A DNA stretch of 60,000 nucleotides from Adiantum capillus-veneris (taxonomy: Eukaryota > Streptophyta > Polypodiopsida > Polypodiales > Pteridaceae): contig CM043954.1 in NCBI GenBank assembly GCA_014529385.2, positions 4,839,306-4,899,305 on the forward strand, written 5' to 3'. Below the pieces are notes generated by a model, which made no database searches, was not told where the DNA came from, and saw only the letters and a program-made list of their open reading frames with translations. Each line of letters begins with the position of its first letter. The stretch's first letter is position 1. Below, in pieces: positions 9,539 to 21,072 of this stretch. Made by a program: the position numbers and the translations under genes.

Positions 9539-11224
9539 TGAAAACCTTAGGTAGGTGACTGAGACTAATCCTTGAGGATTCGGATTTTTGGATTGCCAAG
9601 AGTCTTGTTTTACATTTAGATAGGATCAGAGGGTGGAGGACTCTCTAGGTCTTAGAGGGAGTCTAGGAAGCGTGTGCCTGGCCTAGATCCTTCGACTTAG
9701 GTAGATTAGGTAGACCAAGGTAGTTTTAGATAGTAGTCGAGTTCTATAGTAGGAGTAGGAGTTGGAGTGGTAGAAGCGATGAGAGGAGAGCTTGAGAGTC
9801 CGGAGAGGCCAAAAAGCAACCAAAAACACCATTAACACCATTTCACATGATAAGTAGGAGTAGAGTAAGTAGGACATCATGATTCAGGATCTAGAGCATT
9901 TCATGCATGTACACTTGCTTGGTAAACTCATCACAATTTTGTAAAAGACGCAAAAAGATGCAAAAGTGTGTTTGAAAGCCTAATTGAAGTTCAAAAGTTA
10001 CTGTGAGTGTTTCTGATAGATCTACAGAGCATCAGAAGCATTTCTGTCAGGAAAAAACATTAGTTTTAAGCCAGGAGACATCCTACGCGTAGGATGTCTA
10101 TAGGCTAATCTGGGAGGAATTTTGGGATTTTGAGTTGACCAGTGTGTTCAGAAGGTAGGGTTTACCCTAATTTCAACTGGAATGAAAAAGGCAAGAACAC
10201 CTGAAATTTGGGACTTTTGAAATCCAAACCAAAATCTAAGCATACCACTGGGTTACTGACATCAAGGGGAAGCTGTGGGACAAGTCTGGGGTCAAACAAG
10301 TCAAAAAGACATCCTACGCGTAGGATGTCTTCAGAGTGATTTTGGACTCCAAACCCAATTTTGAGTATACCAAAGTGATCAGCAACTCAAGGTGAGCCTG
10401 GGCTTTGAGTTTGAAGCCATTCTGATGAAAAAGACATCCTATGCGTAGGATGTCTAAAGCAAGAAATTGAAGCCAGACTTTGACAGTGAGCATAGCCAGG
10501 TGTTGTATAGCCTAAGGCAAGCCTCCTAGTCAATTTTGGTCCAAATTGGAGTTGATTAGACTGATCAATATCAGCAACAGGCTGTCGGAACAGATTTTTG
10601 ACTCATTGACCAGCTAATAGGTGTCCAAATCAAAAAGTAAAAACAGTTGTAGGCTCAGCACAACAAGGGGAAACCACACTGCAAAAATCCAGGCAAAACA
10701 CAGTAGGAGACATTCTACGTGTAGGAGACATCCATGCAAAACACAGTAGGAGACATCCTACGCGTAGGATGTCTATTGAGGCATACTGCCAAGAAAATTT
10801 GACCTGGCATAGATAGTGAGATTCTATTTGGCTTAAGGGTTCCAGAACTTCTTTCAGAAGTGAATTTGGACTTTGTTTGCCCATTTGACGAAGCAAAGAC
10901 TGAATTCAGACTTTTTCGCGTAAATTAACCAACACCTGAGGGTAGTACAGTTTCAGATTAGTAGACCTAATCCAGAACATTAGCAATGTATAAAATACAT
11001 TAGTGGTTGAGATTAACTCTCCAGTTATACCAATCATTACTAAGATAACCTCTAGCAGATAAATGCTTTGACTCGATTTTTGGCGAAATTAAAACGCTTG
11101 TGTACAAGTATATTCAGCAACAAAGCAAGAAGTTGTGCAGAAACTGGCCCTTTGTCAAGTGAGTGGTTGGATTTGTGATAAATTGCATTGATAAGTTTGA
11201 TGAATTTAAGATCAGGGAGATACA
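9539..11224 (+). other. element H: leader with palindrome copies
   Basis: No gene. This is the leader between PBS and gag. Its second half holds five copies, three perfect, of a 24-bp palindrome made of AGACATCCTACG and its reverse complement, set in short diverged repeat modules that often end in GATGAAAAAG just before the palindrome. Confidence 0.75.
10076..10774. repeat. 24-bp palindrome array in the H leader
   Basis: The half-site AGACATCCTACG is followed directly by its reverse complement. Perfect copies are at 10076-10099, 10307-10330 and 10751-10774. The copy at 10432-10455 has one mismatch, and that at 10708-10730 is degenerate. Spacings are 231, 125, 276 and 43 bp. The flanks are clearly more diverged than the palindromes. 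Confidence 0.92.
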
Positions 11225-13371
11225 TTGTTAGAGAGCAGAAGGTGGCCAGGTGACCAAGGTAGCTTAGTGTCCACCGAAGAGAGTGTAACTCAGGCAAGGC
11301 TAGATTCGCTAGCAACGATTATTGAGGAAGGTAGTGATACTGACACTTCGTCAGGTAAATCTTTCTTCATGATGGGTAGTCAACAGCCAGGAGGTTTCAC
11401 CTATGATGGACCTATGCGAGGAGGAAGCACCTCCCAAAATCCTTTGAATAATTCCAAGCTCAGTGTGATCTTCTTAGAGGGAACAAACTCGAGGGGAGCC
11501 CTAGTCTATTCTGACTATCGAGGCCGCAAGTGCATTTGTATTGAAGAGATGCCAACTTAGAGATTCGAGATAATCCGAGTATATGATGATGGAGATAGAT
11601 TCCGAGACGAAAAGGGGAACCACTATAACCCTGAAGATTACAACAGATATGGAGATAACATGGCGAAGGGGAAAATGGTTTCAGAAACTCAAGAACCGCC
11701 ACCAAACATTGATTGGCCCGGAGCTATTTTTATGTATGATAAGAAAACAACCAGGGTTCCAACTTATAACAAGAACGTGGGAATCTACAAACATGAGAGT
11801 GAGGGTATAGTCTCTTACTTTTGCAACAAAGAACCATACGTAAACGAATTAAGCAAAGACAAGGTTCTTTACTTATTCTCTTATGAAACTGTTACGGGGA
11901 AGGGTATAGTTTTTGTTGATAGATACGAGCGAGAATAGCAACGTATTCTTCCAGAGGAGATAGATAGGGCAACAGGTCCAGGAGCATCAGCATATGCCCC
12001 TGAGGAAGTGCCAACAGCCACCTACACCCCAAGCAAGTCAACGAATCCTTTTTCATATGATTATGACACTACCTCACATTCCACCCGACCACAAGCATTC
12101 AACAGCCAAGACCAACCGGCAAACCAGCCATCATTGCAGGCATGGCTTCGACAGAGTGCAACAATGGAACCAGACCGAAACCAAGGAGGTTATCAAGCCG
12201 CACGAGGGCTAAGGAATTTGCAAGAACCACCACTCTATTCAAGGTATCAAGGAGAGAGTAAGCCAAAGACTCAAGGGTCGACAGAGCCTGGAGGACCACC
12301 CATAGAACGAGTTCGAAGAGAAGAACCACCTGCAGCGAGGACCGTTAAAAATTATGGCTTAGGAGCACCACTGGGAGACGAACCGGCCTATTACAAAAGG
12401 CCTGAGGAGGTATATCGATTAGGACGGGGAGATCCAATGATGAGGTTTGTAGACCATCGAAGAATTAGACCTTCTCAAGTGCAAAAATAGGTAAACAAGA
12501 AATACACAGGAAGCAGAGACCCAAGAGATCATGTAGCAGCCTTTGTGCGTGTAATTAGAGCTGAAGAGGTGTTAGACTTTCCTACCCAATTTGCAGGGTT
12601 TGGTCTAACCCTAGAGGATGATGCTGCCACTTGGTTTGACTCTGTAGAGCGTAGAGACTTTGAGTCTATGGAGGAAGTGTTTGACGAGTTTATCAAGGAA
12701 TTCTCACAAAGGGGGATAGCTCATAATACTATCTCACAGATCCATAAATTCAAACAAAAAGACGGAGAATTTGTACGAAAGGCAGCCCTAAGACTAAAAA
12801 GATATGTTAAGTTATGTCCTGTTGAAGAACTGCCAACTCAGTCCAGACTTATGTTGATATTCATCCAAGGACTAAGGAATGCAGATCTCCAGAAAGACTT
12901 ACATATGAAGAGGAGCACTACGTTGAATAAGTTGACCAAGGAAGCTCTTTACCTGGTGGACAATTGTGCGGTTTACAAAGAGGGGGAGTTCAAGGACCTT
13001 GATGACGATTCGTCTTCACAACAAAGTGGAAGCAAGTCTTCTAAGACAGCACCGAAAGGAGAAGTAGCTGTAAACCAGGAGTAGCTTGTAGATGAAGTGC
13101 TAAAAAAGATCAACTTGTACGCCAAACCCGAGGCTAAACAGCCCAAGTGGTGTGCTATTGAACAAAAATGGACAAACCATGGGACCAAGGAATGTTATTA
13201 TAACAAGGGGTATGTGAGAGAGAGACCTTACTCTCCCCAAGTTCCGGTAGCTTCCCCCCAAGTTCCACCGATGCCTAGATATCAAGCAGGAAACCTACCA
13301 GGACCTGTAGGTATAAGATACACACCAACAATAACTGAATCAGAGGATAAGACTTTGGTGCTTATGCATGC
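11225..13371 (+). pseudogene. gag: element H: gag, N-terminal and capsid part
   Basis: One frame runs from about 11210 to the A insertion at 13371, broken only by in-frame stops at 11558, 11936, 12488 and 13082. The first ATG is at 11369. The N-terminal part has beta-rich segments (VIFLEGTNSRGALVY, LYLFSYETVTGKGIVFVDRYE) like those of O. The capsid-type region from 12545 carries FAGFGLTLEDDAATWF, EFSQRGIAHNTISQIHKF and ALYLVDNC. From 13140 the stretch CAIEQKWTNHGTKECYY matches O. The product would be the structural Gag. Three stops read TAG or TGA where C-to-T change from CAG or CGA is a simple source. Confidence 0.85.
13368..13371. repeat. left TSD of element A (atgc)
   Basis: atgc directly precedes TGATCCG and recurs at 22532-22535 after GTCA. 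Removing A with one copy restores the gag frame of H exactly. Confidence 0.85.
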
Positions 13372-14327
13372 TGATCCGAGCCTATCACACATGTTTGTTT
13401 ATCATATTTTGTTGGTTTTCCTTGCTTCTAGAGGTTTACAATAAAAGAAAGAGTGAGAACAACCTCTTGGAAAATTTAAAAAAAAATGATTTTTTCTTGA
13501 CTAGTTCACCGGAGGTGAAAGGTAGAGGGAGAACTTAGTGGTAAAGGGAAGGGAAAATATGTAAATGTGAAAAGAAAAGATATGATGTGGTTGTGGAGCC
13601 ATGCACCCATGATTCAAGGGTCATGAGTGGCTCATATCATCATGGCTTTGGAGCCATATGATGATTCAAACAAATGGGACCCAAGTGGAAGACTTGGTAA
13701 AGGAAGAAACCATACACATGATTTTGCTAAATTTTTAAAAACTACTTCCACTCCGATCCAAGAAAAGTTGTCTTCATCAAAGTTGTAGCTGATGAGCTGG
13801 AGATTCTGGCCATATTTTTTTTATAATTTTTGCATCTACGATCTAGGAGATATGGCCAAAATGGTGGACGCCAGTTTTTTCAACTGTGGTGGAGACCACC
13901 CCCTCTACCTTTACACACACACACCCTTCCTTTTCCACATTGAAACCTTCTCTAAAATCATCCATTAGTCTTCTCACCCTCCTCTCCTTCCTTCTCTCTC
14001 TCAAGCTCAAAAACCCATCAAAGTTCCTCTTCTAATCACCTTTCAAGTCATGCTTAATCTTGTTGTAATTCATAAGTTCTCATTCAACCCCTTCCTATTA
14101 TTGCTAGATATGTATTGATTTTATGTAGATTCTTTACATTTTAAAATAAGGAAGCTCTTGGACTCAAGCTATGGAGGAAGGAGTGAAGACAACACAAGTG
14201 ATGATGGAGCTAATTGGTCAACAAATCACTTGGAAGGAGCTTCTTCATTGGTTGAATGTCCCTAATCAAGCTTCATTTGTACAAATTACACTTGGATCTT
14301 AACCTCACTCCTAATCACTCTCTTTCC

Positions 14328-14336
14328 TATATAAAG
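14328..14336 (+). promoter_or_regulatory. TATA box of the A LTR
   Basis: TATATAAAG in the LTR, repeated in the 3' LTR near 22029. A TATATAAAG box occurs in a like place in the LTR of element C (34334). Confidence 0.6.
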
Positions 14337-14649
14337 AGGCCTTCCCCTTTGTAATTTCAAGCCTCCCTCAGCCCCATTGAGCCTTTGTATCACTCACCAT
14401 GAGCCCATAAGCTCATTCATTCACTCTATTCTTGCACATCCTAGAGTGCAAATTGTTTCATGCTAGTAACCTCTCCTCCTCTTACTTATGTTAATTAAGA
14501 GAAATGTTTTATATGTGTGTGAGAATGCTTGATGTGATCTTGGCTAATCCTTGAGTGATTGATTGGTAATCTATATGCTATTTGTGTTGGGAGTGTTTGA
14601 AGTCATCCATTCCTTGTACACACACTACGGTTAATGCTTCATTCATAGT

Positions 14650-14651
<2 letters not shown>

Positions 14652-14715
<64 letters not shown>
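14652..14715. repeat. (CT)n microsatellite, A 5' LTR
   Basis: About 32 CT units between TATA box and LTR end, so it would be in the transcript leader. Confidence 0.95.
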
Positions 14716-14717
<2 letters not shown>

Positions 14718-14726
14718 TGTAGCGGT

Positions 14727-14759
14727 CCTAGTCCACGCTTCCAAGACTAGGTGGTGCCC
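14727..14759 (+). promoter_or_regulatory. U5 hairpin and PBS-like motif in the A LTR
   Basis: CCTAGT (14727-14732) pairs with ACTAGG (14746-14751), followed at once by TGGTGCCC, the core of the true PBS 80 bp further on. C and D have the same layout in otherwise different LTRs. Confidence 0.5.
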
Positions 14760-14836
14760 TCATCTCATTTCCCTTGTGGCGCAATGGAGTTTGTTTTGGT
14801 GTAGAGGCCGCCATTCCAAATTTCCTTCGTCATAAC

Positions 14837-14850
14837 TTGGTGCCCCCACG
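14837..14850 (+). other. primer-binding site of element A
   Basis: TTGGTGCCCCCACG follows the LTR end by a few bases. The same site follows the 5' LTRs of C (35096) and D (40642). The tRNA was not identified. Confidence 0.7.
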
Positions 14851-14882
14851 GAGGAGTTCTCAAGTAGTGCTATGTCAATCCT

Positions 14883-15386
14883 ATGAAGGAAGATCCTTCA
14901 AATTCTCCGAGACTTCCACTATGGTCTCCCCAAGAAGCTCGAGAAAAGAAGCGTCTTTATCGACAAACGGCACGTATGCGGGTAAAGAGAGTTAACTACA
15001 CACACCCTTCTTTGCTTCAAGGAAAATCTTGTAGTCATCAAGTCCCTAGGTCAAAAAATTGTGTTGAGTGCTTTGTGGCTAGTGTGAAGACACTTCCTCT
15101 GAAGCCTCGACTTCAGGTGGTGAAAGCACTCGCAAACTCGGGTATTAACAAGTTTTTGGAGGGGGAGCTACACATCAATGGGGTGCGGTATTGGCAAGAG
15201 GCTACATATGGTGATACACTCCAACTACTACTAGCAAGAAGGCTCAAGGTGGTTGAGAGGGTAGCCATCAAACCCTATGAACTCTACAAAGCTGAAGATG
15301 GTCACACCAAAGCTAGGCTAATCACTGGTGAGCAAATTCTTCACATCTCTCAAATGGTGGGATCCAAGAGAGCTCAACTTCAATGA
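14883..15386 (+). CDS. element A: pre-gag ORF of unknown function
   Basis: An intact 167-codon frame with ATG start lies 33 bp after the PBS, ahead of the micro-ORFs and gag. I do not recognise it. The N-terminal 60 residues are basic (REKKRLYRQ, MRVKRVNY). The rest looks globular and helical (LQVVKALANSGINKFLEGEL, LQLLLARRLKVVERVAIKPY). Element D has no counterpart, and C has only a shorter unrelated-looking frame at 35169. It could be a captured host fragment, a leader protein, or chance. No signal peptide or membrane segment is visible. Confidence 0.45.
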   Translation: MKEDPSNSPRLPLWSPQEAREKKRLYRQTARMRVKRVNYTHPSLLQGKSCSHQVPRSKNCVECFVASVKTLPLKPRLQVVKALANSGINKFLEGELHINGVRYWQEATYGDTLQLLLARRLKVVERVAIKPYELYKAEDGHTKARLITGEQILHISQMVGSKRAQLQ

Positions 15387-15419
15387 AGTGCTTCATGGAA
15401 GTTTGTATTTAATGCACCA

Positions 15420-15629
15420 ATGAATAATCCCATTTTCTACAACTTTCAATCAGTTCAGAATATTAGGGTGAATGTGCGCATTGATAGAAAGATTGTTTTC
15501 CAACAAAGATTGGTCTTCTATTTTGGAGCTGAGAGGTTGAGAGAGATATTGTTGTCCCCTGACCCTATAATATTTCCTATTTTGGAGTATAATGTATCTT
15601 TTGATGTTCACATCTTCATCTTGCTTTAA
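15420..15629 (+). CDS. element A: micro-ORF, FQQR type
   Basis: A 69-codon ATG-to-stop frame. It shares KIxFQQR, FGAxR, EIL, SPxP, FDV and a terminal FILL with the 72-codon frame of D at 40948-41166. The family pattern is a beta/alpha-looking N-terminus, a central G-x-x-R-x-x-E motif, a P-x-x-x-P-L strand and a hydrophobic end at the stop. No known domain is recognised. Its position between PBS and gag and its conservation between different elements argue for function, either of the peptide or as an upstream ORF that controls gag translation. Confidence 0.6.
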   Translation: MNNPIFYNFQSVQNIRVNVRIDRKIVFQQRLVFYFGAERLREILLSPDPIIFPILEYNVSFDVHIFILL

Positions 15630-15638
15630 GCATACTCC

Positions 15639-15851
15639 ATGTATCATAGGGATTTATATGGACCTTTCCAACCTCTTGCTAGACAAACTGTGCATATAAT
15701 AGCTAGCACAAAGCTTAGGTTCCAAAACATCATAAGGAACTTACTAGGCCCTCGTCGTCTAGCTGAGATTAATGCATCTATCAATCCATTTATTCTACCC
15801 TTAGTAAGATATGATTTGGGCTTAGACGTTTTCATCTTTGTGCTGTATTGA
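15639..15851 (+). CDS. element A: micro-ORF, ARQxVHII type
   Basis: A 70-codon frame ending just before the gag start region. It closely matches the D frame at 40714-40926 (ARQ, VHII, STKL, LGPxRLAEINAS, FILPL, LDV, FIFVL) and also shares the G-x-x-R-x-x-E pattern with its neighbour at 15420, so the two are probably an old duplication. In D the two types are in reverse order. Stop and gag start are separated by 20 bases, a spacing that would allow reinitiation. Confidence 0.65.
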   Translation: MYHRDLYGPFQPLARQTVHIIASTKLRFQNIIRNLLGPRRLAEINASINPFILPLVRYDLGLDVFIFVLY

Positions 15852-15871
15852 GAGGAAGGCAACCCACTTTT

Positions 15872-18800
15872 ATGATGGCTTTCCCAAATTTTTTTGGGCG
15901 TAGTGGGGAAAATGCTGGGGATTTTTTGGATAACTTGGAGATGGCTTTCCTTGTCTCTGGGAGGGATGACGAAGCATTGAAATTGAGAGCTTTTCCTTTG
16001 GTGCTCAAAGAAGAAGCTAGGGTATGGTTCCAGGCTCTAGATCCAACCCAAAGAATTGATTGGGAGGGATTGAAGGTGGCTTTCCTACGAAGATTTCAAC
16101 GAGCCAATTCGGCAGAAGAACTATGGCAACGGCTTCTGTCCCTTCATCAAGTTGACCCTCATGGTTATGCAACCTATGAGGAAGGTTTTTTGAAACTTTG
16201 GGGCCAATGGTCAGACTCACTAAACCCTGGTGAGCGAGCTCCCAATTGCCTCCAAAAGGATCGATTTATCTCAGGTTTGTACCCCTTGCTAAGGGAGAAG
16301 GTAAAGAGCAAATTTCCAAATGCTTTTGAAGATGCCTTAAGAATTGCTAGGGAAAAGAATAGAAAGATTCTCTATCAAGCCCAAGCTGGCCAGCTAGCTT
16401 TGGGAGGCAATATCACAACTATGGAAGATTCTCACATACCTCCAAATGTGCCTAATGCGCCAGACCTCAATAGAGGTCAACAAGAAGATATGCTCCAACA
16501 AATAAACAATCTCACAAACCAGCTAGAGGGGTTGAGAGTAAATCTTGTGCAGGGTGCAAGAAGGCCTATTGAGGGAAATGGTGGGAATCGGCCACCAATG
16601 CGACGTCAAGCAAGGGAAATATTGTGTTACAATTGTGGGGAAATTGTCCACGGCATGTATAATTGCCCTCATCCCAGAAGATATGACTACCCTGTCAGAG
16701 GTCCTCGACAACAAGTAAGTCCACCCCGTGCTAGAGCTCAAGCACAAGAGCAACCGCAACCTCAAATTTTGCAGCCACCTCGTGCTCAAGCTCAAGCCCC
16801 TGCTACTCAACCAATTGTGAGCATCATAAGGATGGAGGAGGTCCTCAAGGGCAGAAGCAACCAGGAAGAAATAGCTAAAGGGAAGATGAAGATAGATGAA
16901 GTGGCTACAATGCCTATCAAACGTGTGCGTGTCCAAGAAGAAGTTGGTAAAGAAACAAGCAAGGATGCAAGCAATGAAGCAAGTACATCGCGGGCAGCTA
17001 AAGATGAAGCCAAGAAGAGAAAGACCCGTACTAGGTCTCAAATTGACATCTCTGATTTCCCTATGGGATCTCGGACACAACCTTATGACTTGACAGCTGA
17101 TGTGAGTTCTCAAGGACCAAAGATTACTTGGCCACAACTACTTCATATCTCCCCAAAGCTTCGACGACAATGGTCAAAAATGGTGAGCACGAGGGCAAAG
17201 CGAAGTAAGCTAGTAAGTGTAATCAAAGCATATGGTCTCAAGGATATAGTGCCTTTGGTGGAGGCTCAAATCAAGGGACAACGGATTCCAAAAACTTACA
17301 TTGACAGTGGAGCAGAGGTTTGTGTCATGACAGAAAAGCTAATGCATCAATTGGGTTTAGAGGTAATGGAATCATCAAACTTTAGGGCAAAAATGGCCAA
17401 TAATGTCTCTGTCACTTGTGTGGGTGTAGTGAAAGCTTTGAGAGTTTCTGTTTTTGGAATCACTACAGAGGTTGATGCTTATGTGATGCCAGTAAAGGGA
17501 GAAGGATACCCCCTTATTTTAGGACGACCTTGGCTCATGGGTATAGGAGCTAGGCAAGATTGGGCAACAGGAGACTTGGAGTTGAGGCCTCGTATGGGTG
17601 GCCATAGTCGGAAGGTGGTTTATAACCTAAAGAATGGGCGACAAGAGAACCTTGAACTAGAGACGTCAACTGATGAGTGGAGCTCAAGTGGATGCTCCTC
17701 ATCTATGGACGAGGAAGAGAGTTCAGGTGAAGAGAGTGATAGCACTCTCGAAGTCATGGGCGTCACCATAAAGGAAACTACCTCATCAGAAGACAACCCA
17801 AGGATCCAAATGGAGAATGTGTGGGATGCCAGCCTAGAGGAGATGTTATCCAAGGATATAAAGGAAGAAGAAAAGGAGGGTTATGTAAATGTTCTCAAGA
17901 AGCATGCATCATTGTTTATTTCTAATTACACTCACATTACAGGTGTCATTGCAGTGAAGCATCATATCCATCTAAAAGAAGGGAGCAAGCCAGTAGTACA
18001 AAAACTAAGAAGATTAGGAGTTGTGCAACAAAATGCACTGTTGTCTGAGGTGAAGAGACTCTTAGAAGCAGGATTCATATACCCAGTAGAAGATTCAGAA
18101 TGGGTCTCCCCAGTAGTGGTGAGGCCAAAGAAGAATGGTAAATGGCGAGTGTGCGTGGATTACAAGCCACTAAATGTTGCAACAAAGAGGGACCACTTCC
18201 CTCTCCCATTTCAAGATGAGATTCTAAATGAAGTAGCAGTCCATGAGAGATACACAGTGTGTGATGGCTACTCTGGCTACTTTCAAATACGCATTGCAGA
18301 GGAGGACCAGAAAAAGACTACTTTCATCACACCATGGGGATGTTTTGCATTCGAGTCATGCCTTTTGGTCTCACCAACGCTCCAGCCCACTTTCAACGAT
18401 TCATGAACATGGTCTTCCAACCTTACTTTGGTAAGTCCATAAGGGTTTTCATAGATGACTTTTGTATTTACAGCTCCAAAAGTATGCATCTCGGCAAGCT
18501 TGATGAAGGATTTACTCGTTTAGCTAAGGGGTGTGGACAACTAAACAAGGACAAATGTCACATTGGGGAAAGCAAGGTTACACTATTAGGGCATGTAGTG
18601 TCCATTGATGGAATCGAGGTAGATCCTGAAAAGATAGAAACATTGCTAAATCTACCTTCCCCAACTTCCATCAAACAATTAATCTCTTCTTGCAAAAGCT
18701 AAGATATTTGAGTAGATTCATACACTTACTCTCCCAAGTGATATTTCCTCTACAACAGCTGACTCGTCAAGAGACGCTTGTTTGGAGTGAAGAAAGTGAA

Positions 18801-21032
18801 GGGCATTTTAGAGAGATTAAAAAAATGTTAGGGTCACTCCCTATAATCCTCCAACCTTGTTGGGAAGAAACATTCTTTGTAAACCCTAGTGTGGGAGAAG
18901 AAGCCATTGGTGTTGCCCTCCTACAAAAAGATCCAAAAACATCCTTTATGAGGCCTGTGTATTTTGCTAGCCGCCTCATGGAAAACACAGAGAAGGCCTA
19001 CACCCTGATGGAACAGCTAGTGTTAGCTCTCATGTTTGCGGTAACCAAATTTCGGCCATACTTGCTGCCGAAGAGGTTTGTAATTATCATTGTGGAGGAT
19101 ATGTTTCCCTATGCACTACAACATATGGAAATCTCTGACAAAATAGCAAAGTGGGTGGTGCGACTTCAAAAGTTTGATTATACAATACAGGTTGAAAGAA
19201 CAAATCGAGCATGCTTAGCCGACATTTTAACAAACAAGTGCTATGAAAAAGTTTTCCATTTGAAGAGAAAGGAACTTCCACCACCTCCAGCTCCAGAGGC
19301 TTTGGTCATTGCTTATAGCCTCTACTTTGATGGAGCATACAAGAGAACCAAGGATAAGGCAGCTGCAAGCATTGTGGTCTTATCTCCATTGGGAGAGAGG
19401 ATCCATGGTGAAGGGATCACTCTAGAAGATGTCCACTCCAACAATGAAGCAGAATATCATGCTCTAATTCATGGCCTTTGTTGGTGCCTCGATAATTCAA
19501 TTAAGAGATTAAACGCTTTTGGTGACTCCATGCTTTTGGTAAGGCAAATGCAAGGTACATGGGCTTGCAAAAATGCCCGTCTCTCTGCTAAAATGAGAGA
19601 AGCCAAAGCTCTTATGAGGAGATTTAGGGAGGCACAAGTACATCATGTGCCAAGAGACCAGAACAAGGATGCAGACCACCTAGCATCATCAAAGTTAAAT
19701 GAGTCAATAGTGGGAGCAGTGGCCATCAAACTTCCACTTCAGCAAGGCAAGGAGGACTTGGAAGATATTATGCACATTCTGGAGCAAGGAGAGGCTCCTA
19801 AACACTTGAATGCAGGGGAAAGGCGATGGTTAGCTAGGAAGGCTACCAGGTATCGCATAGTAAATGATGACTTGTATTGTCTAGGTAAGGATGGTGTGCT
19901 TAGGAGAGTTCCTTTGAAGAGTGAAATTGAAGAAATTTTAAAAGCTTGTCACGATGATATATGCGGAGGACACTTTGCACACGACGTCACTAGTAGAAAG
20001 GTTCTACAAGCTGGGTTTACTTGGCCAAGTCTTCATTGTGATGTCAAATACTGGTGTCAAACATGTGACGAATGTCAGAAAGCAGGACCACGACGGCTCA
20101 TAGCTGAACCTCAGAACCCAATAAAGGTATATGGGCCCTTTGAGAAGTGGGGAATTGATGCCATAGGGCCTCTACCACGCACTCAGTCAGGTAAAGAGTA
20201 CATCATCATGGGAGTAGACTACATGACTAGATGGTGGGCTGAGGCTATGCCGACCAATAGAATTACTGCTAAGGATGTGAGTCAGTTCATCTTTGACCAC
20301 ATCTGTTGCCGGTTTGGCACCCCTCTTGAAACACTATCTGATAGAGGACCAGGGTTTAGAGCAGACTTGGTAGGAGAACTCATGAAGAAGCTAAATATTC
20401 AGCATCAACACTCTACTCCTTACTACCCTCAGTGCAATGGTTTGGTGGAAAAAGTAAATGGAATCATTTGCAAAATTATCACCAAACAGGTACATGCCAG
20501 GCGCCAAGATTGGGACAAACACCTGAATGGAGCTCTATGGACCTATAGAACCTCCTTCAAAACCACATTAGGGTACACACCCTTTCATTTGGTTTATGGA
20601 AAGGAGGCGCTTTTGCCCATTGAAGTGAAGTTAACAAGTCTTCGAATATTGGATAGCCAGGTAGGCTCTCAAAAGGAGAAAGTACATCAAAGGATCATGG
20701 ATCTAGAGAGGCTACAATTGGATCGTGAAGAAGCCATCAACCACTATTCTCAAGAAGCAGAGAAGCGCAGAGAAAAGTTCAACAAAAAGCTAGCATCCAA
20801 AGACATCAAAAAGGGATCTCTGGTGCTTCGATATGACAATCGCTTCGACACTCGTAAGGATGGAAAGTTTCTTTTCCGATGGGAAGGCCCGTTCTTGGTC
20901 ACCAAAAAGTTCAAAAATGGCTCTTACAGACTTCAAGACATTGATGGTAAAGTGCACAAGACCAGGACAAATGGATGGCGTCTAAAGCCTTATCACATCA
21001 GGATAAGGTCAGCTCAAGATCAAAGAAATTAG
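15872..21032 (+). pseudogene. gag-pol: element A: gag-pol polyprotein, two frameshifts
   Basis: First ATG in frame is at 15872; the frame opens slightly earlier without ATG. Domains in order: Gag capsid-type region (ARVWFQAL, LRRFQR, KLWGQW), zinc knuckle CYNCGEIVHGMYNC (C252), retropepsin YIDSGAEVC (D478) with ILGRPWLM, RT with VFIDDF catalytic site at 18448-18462, first RNase H (18770-19100), second, archaeal-type RNase H (LYFDGAYKR, SNNEAEYHAL, VPRDQNKDADHLAS; 19320-19680), integrase HHCC (19950-20090) and core with D (GIDAIGP), D (SDRGPGF) and E (GLVEKVNG), then a basic C-terminus. Single-base deletions near 18352 and 18679 break it; otherwise it is open. The double RNase H places it with Tat-like elements. 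Confidence 0.92.
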
Positions 21033-21059
21033 GCTAGAGGCATAAATACCCCTAGCCAG

Positions 21060-21072
21060 GTTTGGGGGGCTA
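21060..21072 (+). other. polypurine tract of element A
   Basis: GTTTGGGGGGCTA directly precedes TGATCCG of the 3' LTR and would prime plus-strand synthesis. D and C end in similar tracts with CTAA before the LTR. Confidence 0.75.

Larger units (their letters stand above)
13372..14832 (+). repeat. 5' LTR of element A
   Basis: It starts TGATCCGAGCC and ends CCTTCGTCA, 1461 bp. TATATAAAG at 14328-14336 is the likely TATA box; a CT microsatellite is at 14652-14715. The hairpin plus PBS-like motif in U5 is at 14727-14759. Confidence 0.92.

Noticed and set aside
10076-10774. Regularly placed palindromic repeats that look CRISPR-like at first sight
   Set aside because: Spacings are irregular (43-276 bp), spacers are related to each other, and the setting is a plant retrotransposon leader.
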